Source: JAVBQB01 sp031549265 (GTDB taxonomy: Bacteria; Bacillota; Clostridia; Oscillospirales; JAVBQB01). Taken from it: a stretch of DNA of 64,000 nucleotides. The position numbers and the translations under genes are program-made. The stretch is from the NCBI GenBank assembly GCA_031549265.1, contig JAVBQB010000002.1, positions 868,001-932,000 on the forward strand. Direction: 5' to 3'. The notes below the pieces were generated by a model, which saw only the letters and a program-made list of their open reading frames with translations, was not told the origin of the DNA and searched no databases. Below, piece after piece: positions 25,216 through 34,310 of the stretch. The number at the start of each line of letters is the position of its first letter. The stretch's first letter is position 1.

Positions 25216-25713
25216 ATGGCTGGTGGAGTTGAAGAACTGCTCGTAATGCTAAATCATATGGTTCAGGACGCGTGGTCGTTTCCGCTCGGAGCCGACAGAT
25301 GCGTTCTTGAGCGAGACAAGCTTCTCGACCTTATTGAGGAAATCACCGCGTCTCTGCCTGCCGATCTGAAGCAGGCCCGCACCATTGTTGAGTCCAGAAA
25401 CGAGGTGCTCGCGGCGGCGAAGAGAGAAGCGGAATCGATTAAGCGCACCGCCGAGGATCGCGCTCGTCAAATGGTTTCGCAAGAAGAGGTTATCGCTCAG
25501 GCCCGTCACCGCGCGAACGAACTGCTCACCACCGCCGAAGCCAAATCGCGGGATATCAGGCGGGCGACGAATGAATACGTTGAGGATACGCTTAAGAGAA
25601 CCGAGGATGCGATCTCCTCCGCTCTCAACGAAGTGCGTTCCTCACGCTCAAAATTTAAACAGGTTGCGCTAGCCAAACCAAAGGAACACAAGAATCGGCA
25701 ATCTGGAAACTGA
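25216..25713 (+). CDS. Coiled-coil protein of unknown function encoded next to coaD
   Basis: The 165-residue protein is charged and mostly helical. An N-terminal segment (MLNHMVQDAWSFPLGADRCVLERDKLLDLIEEI) precedes a long Ala/Glu/Arg-rich coiled coil (about 55-145) that resembles ATP synthase b or E subunit stalks. Genes of this kind are often called ATPase and lie next to coaD in Clostridia. No catalytic motif is visible; a scaffold or DivIVA-like role is conceivable but unproven. GGAGG precedes the ATG. Confidence 0.65.
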   Translation: MAGGVEELLVMLNHMVQDAWSFPLGADRCVLERDKLLDLIEEITASLPADLKQARTIVESRNEVLAAAKREAESIKRTAEDRARQMVSQEEVIAQARHRANELLTTAEAKSRDIRRATNEYVEDTLKRTEDAISSALNEVRSSRSKFKQVALAKPKEHKNRQSGN

Positions 25714-25784
25714 AAAGCATATTATTGAACTTTATCAGGAGAATAATTGCGAAGTTGACATAAATCGACAGAATGCGTGAACTT

Positions 25785-25818
25785 GCGGGGGTGGGCCATT
25801 TCCACCTCCGCTTATTTT
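25785..25818 (+). terminator. Terminator before the dcw cluster
   Basis: GCGGGGGTGG (25785-25794) pairs with CCACCTCCGC (25802-25811) with one G-T pair, followed by TTATTTTC. Confidence 0.7.
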
Positions 25819-25919
25819 CATTATTTTACCAATTATCAGAACATTTGTTTTTATGAGTATTTTCAATAAAATACGCGTTAAATGACAGGAAAAAGTGCAA
25901 AATAACAACTTATTTGCTA

Positions 25920-25948
25920 TTGCAATTTAAGTTGAAGGTATATATACT
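25920..25948 (+). promoter_or_regulatory. Promoter of the mraZ/dcw cluster
   Basis: TTGCAA (25920-25925), 17 bp, TATACT (25943-25948). It lies in a 311-bp gap (25714-26024) that otherwise holds the preceding terminator and the putative MraZ operator. Confidence 0.7.
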
Positions 25949-25956
25949 AATATCTA

Positions 25957-25981
25957 AGTGGTGAATAGTGGAGACAAGATG
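25957..25981 (+). promoter_or_regulatory. Putative MraZ operator (10-bp direct repeats)
   Basis: AGTGG occurs at 25957-25961 and again at 25967-25971, with a degenerate third copy AGATG at 25977. Known MraZ sites are G-rich direct repeats of about 10-bp period just downstream of the mraZ promoter, which fits this position. Autoregulation is inferred. Confidence 0.5.
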
Positions 25982-26024
25982 TGAATTGTAGAGGATTTCT
26001 CGGATGAATGGGGGCGATTAAGTC

Positions 26025-26444
26025 TTGACCGGTGAGTATTACCATTCCATCGACAACAAGGGTAGGCTTATCATCCCTGTCAAGCTTAGGGAAGAACTGG
26101 GCGAGAGCTTCTACATCACAAAGGGTCTCGATAATTGCATATTCGTTTATTCGCAGGAAAACTGGAAAGCGATAGAAAGCAAAATAGAAGCGCTGCCCCT
26201 CTCCAAGTCGCGAAACCTACAGAGGATGCTGTTCGCAAGCGCGGTGAAATGCGAGTTGGACGCACAGGGCAGGATTCTCATCCCGCAAAAGCTGCGCGAA
26301 TACGCTGGTCTTGCGAAAGAGGTAGTGGTTATCGGTGTCTTAAACCGCGCCGAGATTTGGGACTGCGACAAGTGGGCGGAAATCGAACAGTCTGAGTTCA
26401 CGCCCGAAAGTCTCGCGGAATCAATGGAAGAATTAGGGTTCTGA
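26025..26444 (+). CDS. mraZ: Transcriptional regulator MraZ
   Basis: The 139-residue protein has two AbrB/SpoVT-like MraZ repeats: YYHSIDNKGRLIIPVKLRE and, later, CELDAQGRILIPQKLREYAG. MraZ represses its own division and cell-wall operon by binding direct repeats. The TTG start has GGGG 10 nt upstream. It is the first gene of the cluster; rsmH begins 1 bp after its stop. Confidence 0.95.
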   Translation: MTGEYYHSIDNKGRLIIPVKLREELGESFYITKGLDNCIFVYSQENWKAIESKIEALPLSKSRNLQRMLFASAVKCELDAQGRILIPQKLREYAGLAKEVVVIGVLNRAEIWDCDKWAEIEQSEFTPESLAESMEELGF

Positions 26445-26445
26445 T

Positions 26446-27381
26446 ATGGAACATTCGCCCCACGCGCCTGTTTTGCTGCAGGAAACAATTGAAGGACTGG
26501 CGATTCGGCCGGACGGAGTCTATGTTGACGCTACGCTCGGCAGAGCCGGGCATTCAATTGAAATTCTAAGCAGAATAACCGGCGGAACGCTGATCTGCAT
26601 TGACCGCGATATCCAGGCGATCGATTACGCGAGGGACAAGTTTGAGGGTTTTGGCGAAAAAGTTTTACTGGTCAATGAAAATTTCTCGAATGTTCAGAAT
26701 GCCGTGCGTGACCTGGGATTTGAACGTATAAGCGGTATTTTGTTCGATCTTGGGGTTTCGTCGCCGCAGCTTGACGACGCGTCAAGGGGATTTTCCTATA
26801 TGAAGGACGCGCCGCTCGACATGCGGATGGACAGGCGTGATCCGGTTTCGGCGTATGACGTCGTTAACGGCTGGGAAAAAGAAGAGCTGGAGACAATACT
26901 CAGTGAATATGGCGAGGAGCGCTACTCGGGTAAGATTGCATGGGCTATCTGCGAGGCAAGGAAGCGGAAGCCGATTGAGACAACCGTTGAGCTTGTCGGG
27001 GTCATTAAGTCGGCGATGCCGGCAAAGGCGCTGAGAGAAGACCAGCACCCGGCGAAGCGCAGCTTTCAGGCAATCCGGATCGCCGTAAACGATGAGCTGC
27101 AAGCTGTGCAGTCGGCGATTGAGGATGCCGTGGATCTCCTGGAGAGCGGCGGACGGATTGCGGTGATTACCTTCCATTCGCTGGAAGACAGGCTGGTCAA
27201 GCGCGCTTTTGCGTCAAAGATTAACGGATGCACCTGCCCCAGTGATTTTCCAAGGTGCGTTTGCGGATACACTCCTTCGCTGAAACTTATAAACAAAAAG
27301 CCGATAATCGCGGGAGCAGATGAAATAGACAGCAATCCGCGGGCGAGAAGCGCCAAGCTCAGAATAGCGGAAAGACTGTAA
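26446..27381 (+). CDS. rsmH: 16S rRNA (cytosine1402-N4)-methyltransferase
   Basis: The 311-residue protein begins HAPVLLQETIEGL and has SAM-binding VDATLGRAGHS, LFDLGVSSPQLDD, RGFSYMKDAPLDMRMD and the C-terminal NPRARSAKLR. All are RsmH (MraW) hallmarks. It methylates the decoding centre of 16S rRNA. It is translationally coupled to mraZ. Confidence 0.97.
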   Translation: MEHSPHAPVLLQETIEGLAIRPDGVYVDATLGRAGHSIEILSRITGGTLICIDRDIQAIDYARDKFEGFGEKVLLVNENFSNVQNAVRDLGFERISGILFDLGVSSPQLDDASRGFSYMKDAPLDMRMDRRDPVSAYDVVNGWEKEELETILSEYGEERYSGKIAWAICEARKRKPIETTVELVGVIKSAMPAKALREDQHPAKRSFQAIRIAVNDELQAVQSAIEDAVDLLESGGRIAVITFHSLEDRLVKRAFASKINGCTCPSDFPRCVCGYTPSLKLINKKPIIAGADEIDSNPRARSAKLRIAERL

Positions 27382-27407
27382 AATAAATTTTTTTAGGAGG
27401 GAAGCCA

Positions 27408-27968
27408 ATGCAAGGCAACACTGGCGTTATACCGAGACTAGATATCGACGTTAAGCGTTCTATGCAGATGAAGGAGCGCGTTTCGAGAGATTTGTCGCGG
27501 TTTGATACACGCCGGAGCGTACGGGAAGCGTATAATGCCTCGGAAATGGCAAAAGTTAAGAGTATAGCTCAAACGAGGACTGCGGCCAAAGCTCGCGTGG
27601 GTTTCCGCCTGAATGTCTTCACGGTGGTTGGGTATGTAGCGATTGTCGCGTTGCTTGTGTCGATCGTGTTTAACTATATGCAGTTAAACGAGATCACGAT
27701 CGTTGCCTCCAAAAGCCAGCGGGAGCTGTCAGCCCTGAAACAGGACGAGATATCCCTGAGAAACAGCGTCGAAAAGAGAATGAATCTCAAGTTTATCGAA
27801 GAGCGCGCGTTGGCGCTTGGAATGGTTAAACCTGAACGTGAGCAGATGATCTATGTCGATCTATCGGGCGGCGACCATGCCGTCGTTATTGATGGAACCG
27901 GTGAGCAGTCGCCTGTTCTGTCCACAATCAGCGCGGGTTTCACAAATCTTTTGTATTTCTTGAGCTGA
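27408..27968 (+). CDS. ftsL: FtsL-like cell division protein
   Basis: This 186-residue bitopic protein has a cytoplasmic N-terminus (about 1-68), one transmembrane helix (about 70-92, VFTVVGYVAIVALLVSIVFN) and an outside coiled coil (about 93-135) of the FtsL/DivIC kind with the typical IEERALALGMVKPEREQ. FtsL, with FtsB/DivIC and FtsQ, activates FtsW-FtsI at the septum. The assignment rests on layout and on its place between rsmH and the PBP gene. AGGAGGG precedes the ATG. Confidence 0.8.
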   Translation: MQGNTGVIPRLDIDVKRSMQMKERVSRDLSRFDTRRSVREAYNASEMAKVKSIAQTRTAAKARVGFRLNVFTVVGYVAIVALLVSIVFNYMQLNEITIVASKSQRELSALKQDEISLRNSVEKRMNLKFIEERALALGMVKPEREQMIYVDLSGGDHAVVIDGTGEQSPVLSTISAGFTNLLYFLS

Positions 27969-28139
27969 AAAGGCAAGTATCAGCGATGCAGTCTATTTTG
28001 CTCGGCGGCTTAATATATTAGTGGTAAGCAGCGTGTCTATATTGTTTTTGAATGGTGATCACGTGGAAAATGCAAAATCCTCAGAACAATATTCCACCAA
28101 TTGAATTGCGCTGTGTCTTTTGCTAATGAGGTGATTTAT

Positions 28140-30422
28140 TTGCAGCGGGATCCGAAGAAAAACACAGCTGAGACGGCAACAAGACAAAACCGCTTGGTGT
28201 ATCGCCGCACGGTACTGCTTATGGTACTGTGCGGTATTCTGGTTTTTATTCCTCTAGTTATTCAGCTGTACAACATACAAATTGTCAACCATGAAGTCTT
28301 GCAGGAGAGGGCTGTTGCCCAGCAAACCCGCGACATGAAGATCTCTCCGATGCGCGGCACCATCTATGACAGAAACATGAAGCCGCTGGCCCTGAGCGCG
28401 AGCGTACACACCGTGGTCATCGCGCCCAAAACGCTGCAGGAGAACAAGCAGGTTGAGGTCGCGGCGGCGGGACTGTCGCAAATTCTCGGAGTTGACCTCG
28501 AATCTATCACCAAGAAGGCAAAAAAGACAAACAGCATGTATGAGATCATCAAGAAAAAGGTCGAGGATGTCGAATACGAACAAGTGCTGAAGTTTATCTC
28601 CGAAAACAAGATAAACGGGGTTTATCTTGAACCGGACGCCAAACGCTATTATCCTTACGGGAATTTTGCCTCTCATGTTATCGGTTTTGTGAACAGTGAC
28701 AATGAGGGACTGGCCGGAATTGAGTCGATGTACGAAAAGTACCTCAAAGGTACTCCGGGCAGGATCATCAGCGCCAAAAACGCGAGGGGCACGGATATGC
28801 CCTTCAAGTACCAGACTTTTTATGACGCGCAAAACGGACTGGGTGTTGTGCTGACTATTGACGAAACCATCCAGCACTTTCTGGAGCGCAATCTGGAAAA
28901 CGCAGTAATCGAGAACCGCGTACTGGAGCGTTCGACAGGCATAGTCGTAAATGTCAAGACGATGGAAGTGCTCGCTATGGCGACCAAGCCCGATTTTGAT
29001 CTCAACTCGCCGTGGACGCTGAGCGACCCGGGGGTGCTGAGTCAAATAGAAGCGCTGCCCGAGGACGAGCAAAGCGATGCAAGATACCTGGCGCAGCAGG
29101 CGATGTGGCGCAATAAGGCCATCGTCGACACTTATGAGCCGGGCTCAACCTTCAAAATACTGACGACGGCAATGGCGCTGGAAGAAAAGAAAGTCACGCC
29201 GGACGACCAGTTCTTCTGCAGCGGCTCAATGCGTATTCCGGGCAGGGCAACGCCCGTTTCCTGTTGGAAGAAAGAGGGCCACGGGGCACAGACGTTCGCC
29301 CAGGGCATCCAGAATTCCTGCAACCCGGTTTTCATGACAGTGGGTCAGCGGATTGGCCGCGAGCCGTTCTACAATTACATGAAGGCTTTCGGGCTGATGA
29401 ACAAGACGGGCATAGACCTGCCGGGCGAGGCTGTGGGAATCGTCGCGGATTACAACACGTTTTCGCGAAGCGTGGTGCCGCTCTCGATATACTCGTTTGG
29501 CCAGACGTTTAAGATAACTCCGATAGAGCTGATAACCGCGGTAAGTTCGGTAGTAAACGGCGGATATCTGATGAAGCCGTACATGGTCAAAGAGTTGGTC
29601 GATACCGAAGGTGTCGCGCAAAAGGTGTTCGAGCCGGAAACGGTGCGGCAGGTAATTTCTCAGGAAACCTCAAAACTTGCGTGCGAACTGCTTGAAAAGG
29701 TGGTTACAATAGGTACGGGCAAGAGCGCGTATGTCAAAGGCTTCAGAGTTGGAGGGAAGACCGGAACGGGAGAAAAAATCGACCTCCGCCCGAAGTCGCT
29801 GCAAATGGGCAATTACGTCGTATCTTTCATGGCGTTTGCGCCCGCAGACGACCCGCAGATAGCTGTCTTGATTCTGCTTGACCATCCGTCTGGAATGGCA
29901 AACAACCTCAGAACGGGCGGAAGGCTGGCGGCTCCGCTGGCCGGCAGGATAATGGCCGACGTGCTGCCGTATATAGGCGTCGAGCCGCAGTATTCCGAAG
30001 AGGAAATGCAAAACCTGGACGTTGTAATACCGAATCTGGTCGGCCTAGGTAAAGCCGAGATAGAAAAACAGCTCAAAGAGAAGAAGATAGCGTATAAATT
30101 TGTGGGCGACGCCGAAGTATCAACGGATCAGATTCCGGCGGTCGGCACAAAGATTCCGAGATCGTCCGAAGTTGTAATTTATATGGGCAAAGAGAAGGCG
30201 TCCCAGGAAATTCACGTCCCGAACCTTGCGGGTATGTCGCCAACGAACGCCAACCGGACGCTTGTGAATCTCGGACTGTACATGAAATCGGTCGGCGCGA
30301 CGGGGACCAAGTCGACGAGCATAATTTGTTCGGCTCAGACTCCGGAAGCGGGAACGGCGGTTAAGCCCGGAGCGGTGGTCGAGGTCCAGTTCATTGACAA
30401 CAGTATTGTGGGCGACAGATAA
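28140..30422 (+). CDS. spoVD: Division/sporulation transpeptidase (FtsI/SpoVD-type PBP with two PASTA domains)
   Basis: The 760-residue class B PBP has one transmembrane segment (about 20-45), a dimerisation domain, and a transpeptidase domain with SxxK in EPGSTFKI (about 335), SCN in NSCNPVF, and KTGTGE (about 540). Two C-terminal PASTA domains follow from about 627. It crosslinks peptidoglycan with FtsW. PASTA domains are typical of SpoVD and Pbp2B. I set the TTG start at 28140 because GAGGTG lies 6 nt upstream; the TTG at 28101 lacks one. Only one such PBP is seen here, so it may serve both septation and cortex synthesis. Confidence 0.92.
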   Translation: MQRDPKKNTAETATRQNRLVYRRTVLLMVLCGILVFIPLVIQLYNIQIVNHEVLQERAVAQQTRDMKISPMRGTIYDRNMKPLALSASVHTVVIAPKTLQENKQVEVAAAGLSQILGVDLESITKKAKKTNSMYEIIKKKVEDVEYEQVLKFISENKINGVYLEPDAKRYYPYGNFASHVIGFVNSDNEGLAGIESMYEKYLKGTPGRIISAKNARGTDMPFKYQTFYDAQNGLGVVLTIDETIQHFLERNLENAVIENRVLERSTGIVVNVKTMEVLAMATKPDFDLNSPWTLSDPGVLSQIEALPEDEQSDARYLAQQAMWRNKAIVDTYEPGSTFKILTTAMALEEKKVTPDDQFFCSGSMRIPGRATPVSCWKKEGHGAQTFAQGIQNSCNPVFMTVGQRIGREPFYNYMKAFGLMNKTGIDLPGEAVGIVADYNTFSRSVVPLSIYSFGQTFKITPIELITAVSSVVNGGYLMKPYMVKELVDTEGVAQKVFEPETVRQVISQETSKLACELLEKVVTIGTGKSAYVKGFRVGGKTGTGEKIDLRPKSLQMGNYVVSFMAFAPADDPQIAVLILLDHPSGMANNLRTGGRLAAPLAGRIMADVLPYIGVEPQYSEEEMQNLDVVIPNLVGLGKAEIEKQLKEKKIAYKFVGDAEVSTDQIPAVGTKIPRSSEVVIYMGKEKASQEIHVPNLAGMSPTNANRTLVNLGLYMKSVGATGTKSTSIICSAQTPEAGTAVKPGAVVEVQFIDNSIVGDR

Positions 30423-30440
30423 GTATTTGGAGGTGTGACG

Positions 30441-31892
30441 GTGAGGCTGGGCGAACTGCTAGAGGGAATAGAGATAATCACATCAAATGTCAGCGGCGAC
30501 ACTCTGATCGGCAATATTTGCATGGACTCCAGAAATGTAAAGGATGGCAGCCTGTTTGTCGCAATTCCCGGATACTCTACCGACGGGCATCTGTTTATTC
30601 CGAATGCGGTCAGGGCGGGCGCCTGCGCAGTTTTAAGCGAACGTGAGCTTGACGGATCGATACCGCACGTTGTCGTCCGCAGCACGAGAGCGGCGATTTC
30701 GCTCATCGCCTCGACCTTTTACGGGCATCCTTCTAAAGCAATGAAAATGATAGCGGTGACCGGAACAAACGGCAAAACAACCACAACTTATCTGATCAAA
30801 GCGATCATCGAGAATTCCCTGGGTATCAAGGCGGGATTAATCGGCACCAACCGCAATATGATAGGAGATTCCGAGATCCCGGCGGAGCGGACGACGCCGG
30901 ACGCGCTGTCGCTGCATGCCCTGCTCGCCGAGATGCGGAAAGCCGGGTGCGAATGCTGCGTGATGGAGGCGTCCTCGCATGCGCTCGACCAGGGCAGAGT
31001 GGATTCAATACTTTTTGACGTCGGGGTTTTCACCAACCTTTCCCAGGATCACCTTGATTACCACAAAACCATGGAGGCGTATACGGCGGTCAAGGCGAAG
31101 CTGTTTGAGCAGTCGAAGATATCGGTTATCAATCTGGATGACGGAACGTCGGGATATATGACCGACCATGTGACCGGCAAGCTGGTGCTATATTCTGTCG
31201 ACCGGCTGGAAGCCGACGTAAACGCCAAAAATATTAGGCTGAAACCTGACCGCGTCGAATTTGACGTATTAACACGGGATGAACTCGTACGAGTCGATCT
31301 TGGCATTCCCGGCAGCTTTTCGGTTTACAACGCTCTGGCGGCTCTTGCCTGCGGGTACGCGCTGGGAATTCCGATGGCGACGGCGGCATCGGCGCTCAAG
31401 GACGCCGCCGGAGTGAGCGGGCGAATTGAAGTGGTGCCGACCGGTCGCGATTTTACGGTTATTATCGATTATGCGCATACGCCGGACGCACTCAAGAATA
31501 TTCTTTCTACAGTACGGGAATTTACCAAGGGCAGGGTGATCGCGCTGTTCGGTTGTGGAGGCGACCGCGATACGCGAAAGCGACCGGTTATGGGAGCTGT
31601 CGCGGCAGAACTTGCGGATCTGGTTGTCGTTACGTCCGACAATCCGCGCACCGAAAATCCGATCTCGATAATTGAGCAAATTATGGATGGCATGAAGGGG
31701 CGCAAGGTTGCGCGTAAGGTAATCGAGAACCGGGAGAAGGCGATACACTGGGCGATTCAAAATGTGCGGCCGGGAGACTTGATCGTTCTGGCGGGTAAGG
31801 GTCACGAGAATTACCAGGAGATAGACGGCGAAAAGCGGCACATGGACGAACGTGAAATCGTCGCCGCCGCGCTGAAAAAGCTCAACAATTAA
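30441..31892 (+). CDS. murE: UDP-MurNAc-tripeptide synthetase (meso-DAP adding)
   Basis: The 483-residue Mur ligase has ATP-binding GTNGKTTTTYLIK, EASSHALDQGR and the meso-diaminopimelate selectivity motif DNPR (TSDNPRTENP). This predicts a DAP-type wall. The GTG at 30441 has GGAGG 7 nt upstream; the GTG at 30435 is too close. murF follows after 18 bp. Confidence 0.96.
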   Translation: MRLGELLEGIEIITSNVSGDTLIGNICMDSRNVKDGSLFVAIPGYSTDGHLFIPNAVRAGACAVLSERELDGSIPHVVVRSTRAAISLIASTFYGHPSKAMKMIAVTGTNGKTTTTYLIKAIIENSLGIKAGLIGTNRNMIGDSEIPAERTTPDALSLHALLAEMRKAGCECCVMEASSHALDQGRVDSILFDVGVFTNLSQDHLDYHKTMEAYTAVKAKLFEQSKISVINLDDGTSGYMTDHVTGKLVLYSVDRLEADVNAKNIRLKPDRVEFDVLTRDELVRVDLGIPGSFSVYNALAALACGYALGIPMATAASALKDAAGVSGRIEVVPTGRDFTVIIDYAHTPDALKNILSTVREFTKGRVIALFGCGGDRDTRKRPVMGAVAAELADLVVVTSDNPRTENPISIIEQIMDGMKGRKVARKVIENREKAIHWAIQNVRPGDLIVLAGKGHENYQEIDGEKRHMDEREIVAAALKKLNN

Positions 31893-31910
31893 TTTCCGGG
31901 GGAAGTATGT

Positions 31911-33287
31911 ATGATACAAATGCGGCTGTCAGATATTGCGGAGTTTTGCCGCGCCCCTGTTGAAGGCGACGCAGGTACGGTCATTAACGATATATGCACC
32001 GATTCGAGAAAAGCAACTGAAGGATGTCTTTTTGTGCCGCTTGCAGGAGAAAAGTTTGACGGCCATTCATTTATAGATTCCGCTATAGATGGCGGCGCTG
32101 CGGCTGTTATCTGCGCCCAGCCTGACATATCTGTGAAAACGCCCGTCATACGGGTGGCGGATACGTTGGAAGCGCTGCACCGCATCGCGTTGGGATACAG
32201 GAAACGGTTTGCCCCCCATCTTGTCGCCGTGACCGGCAGCGTAGGCAAAACGACTACCAAGGAAATGATCGCCGCGGTTTTGTCGAAAAGGTATAAAACA
32301 CTGAAAAACGCGGGTAATTTCAACAACGCCATTGGGTTGCCGCTGACGCTCCTAAAACTGGATCTGTCGATAGAGGCGGCAGTGACCGAGCTGGGCATGA
32401 ACCACGCCGGAGAGATCAGCGTGATAACAAGGATAGCTTTGCCGGACACGGCGGTTATCACCAATATCGGAGTTGCGCACATTGAATATCTGGGTTCGCG
32501 GGAAGCAATCCTCGCGGCGAAGCTCGAGATTCTTGACGGACTGCCAAGCGGCGGAGTTTGTGTTTTCAACGGTGACGAACCACTGCTGTGGAACCTCAGA
32601 AATTCGACGAAATATGACACGGTTTACTTTGGTATTGACAATCCCAGTCTGAACATCAAAGCGAAAAACATCGCGGATGACGGAAAGCAAACGCGCTTTA
32701 CAGTATCGTCTGAGTCGGGCGAATATGAAATCATGCTTAATTCAACCGGGCGGCATATGATATATAACGCGCTGGCCGCGGTTGCGGTCGGAGAACGGTA
32801 CGGGTTGACTCACGGTCAAATCGCGGATGGACTTGCCGATTGGAAGCCGGATACCGGTAGGCAGACCGTTTTTGAAATTAAAGATATAACGGTCATTGAC
32901 GATACTTATAACGCCAGCCCCGATTCCATGCGCGCGTCACTCAATGTGCTCTTGGCATACGCGCCGCGGCGGCGGATCGCCGTTCTCGGAGGTATGCTTG
33001 AGCTCGGCGCTCATTCCGAAGAGGCGCACAGGCAGATTGGGAGGCTCGCTGCAAGCTCGGCCGATCTGCTTTTCCTGTACGGGGTCGGGTCACAAGACAT
33101 TTGCAGCGGAGCGCAGGAGGGCGGAATGACTCCTGACAGCGTGAAAATATTCGATAACCACATTGAACTGGGCAGGGCAATTGCGAGGATTGCGGAGCGT
33201 GCCGACGTGGTTCTCTTCAAAGGGAGCAGGGGAATGCGGATGGAGGATGCTATGACATCATTTAGGGAGGAATATGCAGATGGATAA
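31911..33287 (+). CDS. murF: UDP-MurNAc-tripeptide:D-Ala-D-Ala ligase
   Basis: The 458-residue protein has the Mur ligase fold: ATP-binding TGSVGKTTTKEMI, NAGNFNNAIGLPLTLL, AVTELGMNHAGEI and DDTYNASPDSMRASL. These are the MurF signatures. It adds D-Ala-D-Ala to complete the UDP-linked pentapeptide. GGGGGAAG precedes the ATG, and the 3' end overlaps mraY. Confidence 0.96.
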   Translation: MIQMRLSDIAEFCRAPVEGDAGTVINDICTDSRKATEGCLFVPLAGEKFDGHSFIDSAIDGGAAAVICAQPDISVKTPVIRVADTLEALHRIALGYRKRFAPHLVAVTGSVGKTTTKEMIAAVLSKRYKTLKNAGNFNNAIGLPLTLLKLDLSIEAAVTELGMNHAGEISVITRIALPDTAVITNIGVAHIEYLGSREAILAAKLEILDGLPSGGVCVFNGDEPLLWNLRNSTKYDTVYFGIDNPSLNIKAKNIADDGKQTRFTVSSESGEYEIMLNSTGRHMIYNALAAVAVGERYGLTHGQIADGLADWKPDTGRQTVFEIKDITVIDDTYNASPDSMRASLNVLLAYAPRRRIAVLGGMLELGAHSEEAHRQIGRLAASSADLLFLYGVGSQDICSGAQEGGMTPDSVKIFDNHIELGRAIARIAERADVVLFKGSRGMRMEDAMTSFREEYADG

Positions 33288-34296
33288 TGTTCTCGTCGCA
33301 TTTTTTATCTCTCTTGGAGTCACCGCCATTTCCGGGGCAATAATTATACCTATATTACGCAGGATAAAAGCCGGACAGAGTATCCGCGAGGTCGGACCCA
33401 AATGGCATATGACCAAACAGGGCACGCCGACGATGGGCGGCATAATATTTATACTGGGTATAACTGCAGCCGTAGTTTTCACTGGCATCGAAAAGCTGAT
33501 GGACGGCGATTTTTCAATCCTTTTCGTGCCAGCGTTTGCGATTGTTTTCGGAATTATCGGATTTATCGACGATTTTGTCAAAGTGGTCAAAAAGCGCAAT
33601 CTGGGACTTACCAGCCTGCAAAAGCTCATTTTGCAGCTGTCGGCGTCGGGCGCTTTCGTCGCCCTGCTGCGTTACTTCGGCTTCGTAACTCCCAACGTTT
33701 ATATACCGTTTGTCGGGGTCACGGTTCCGATTGAATGGCTGGTGTACACGATCCTGGCGCTGCTTTACGTGGTCGGGTTTGTCAACGCTGTCAACCTCAC
33801 GGACGGAGTGGACGGCTTGGCGACAGGGGTGACGCTGCCAATAGCGGTATTCTTTGTCTTTTTGTCCCTTCAATGGTCGGGCACAGGTTTTGAATTCGGA
33901 ACGGAAGCGCCGGCGGGGGCGGTATTCGCCGCCGCGCTCGCGGGCGGATTGCTCGGGTTTTTGATATACAACTTCAACCCGGCAAAGGTGTTTATGGGTG
34001 ACACCGGTTCATTGTATCTCGGAGGCGCGGTTTGCGGGCTGGCTTTGATGAACGACGCTCCGCTCCTTTTGATTCCACTAGGAGCTGTATACCTGATCGA
34101 GATAATTTCGGTCATTATCCAGGTGGTCTACTTTAAGCTGAGCGGTGGTAAGAGGGTATTTAAGATGACCCCGATACATCACCACTTCGAGATGAGCGGC
34201 TGGGGCGAGAAAAAGCTGTTCTTTGTTTTTATGGGAATCACGGTTGTCATGTGCGTCGTAACCTGGTTAGGCGTGTGCTCTCGGTACCAGGTATGA
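33280..34296 (+). CDS. mraY: Phospho-MurNAc-pentapeptide translocase
   Basis: The 338-residue polytopic protein (about 10 helices) shows GPKWHMTKQGTPTMGG, the catalytic Asp-rich GFIDDFVK, NLTDGVDGLA, FMGDTGSL and MTPIHHHFEMSGW. It makes lipid I at the membrane. The ATG at 33280 is better spaced (9 nt) from GGGAGG than the ATG at 33274. It overlaps murF by 8 bp. ftsW follows after 14 bp, with no murD between. Confidence 0.97.
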   Translation: MDNVLVAFFISLGVTAISGAIIIPILRRIKAGQSIREVGPKWHMTKQGTPTMGGIIFILGITAAVVFTGIEKLMDGDFSILFVPAFAIVFGIIGFIDDFVKVVKKRNLGLTSLQKLILQLSASGAFVALLRYFGFVTPNVYIPFVGVTVPIEWLVYTILALLYVVGFVNAVNLTDGVDGLATGVTLPIAVFFVFLSLQWSGTGFEFGTEAPAGAVFAAALAGGLLGFLIYNFNPAKVFMGDTGSLYLGGAVCGLALMNDAPLLLIPLGAVYLIEIISVIIQVVYFKLSGGKRVFKMTPIHHHFEMSGWGEKKLFFVFMGITVVMCVVTWLGVCSRYQV

Positions 34297-34310
34297 GGAG
34301 GCGGTGAGCT

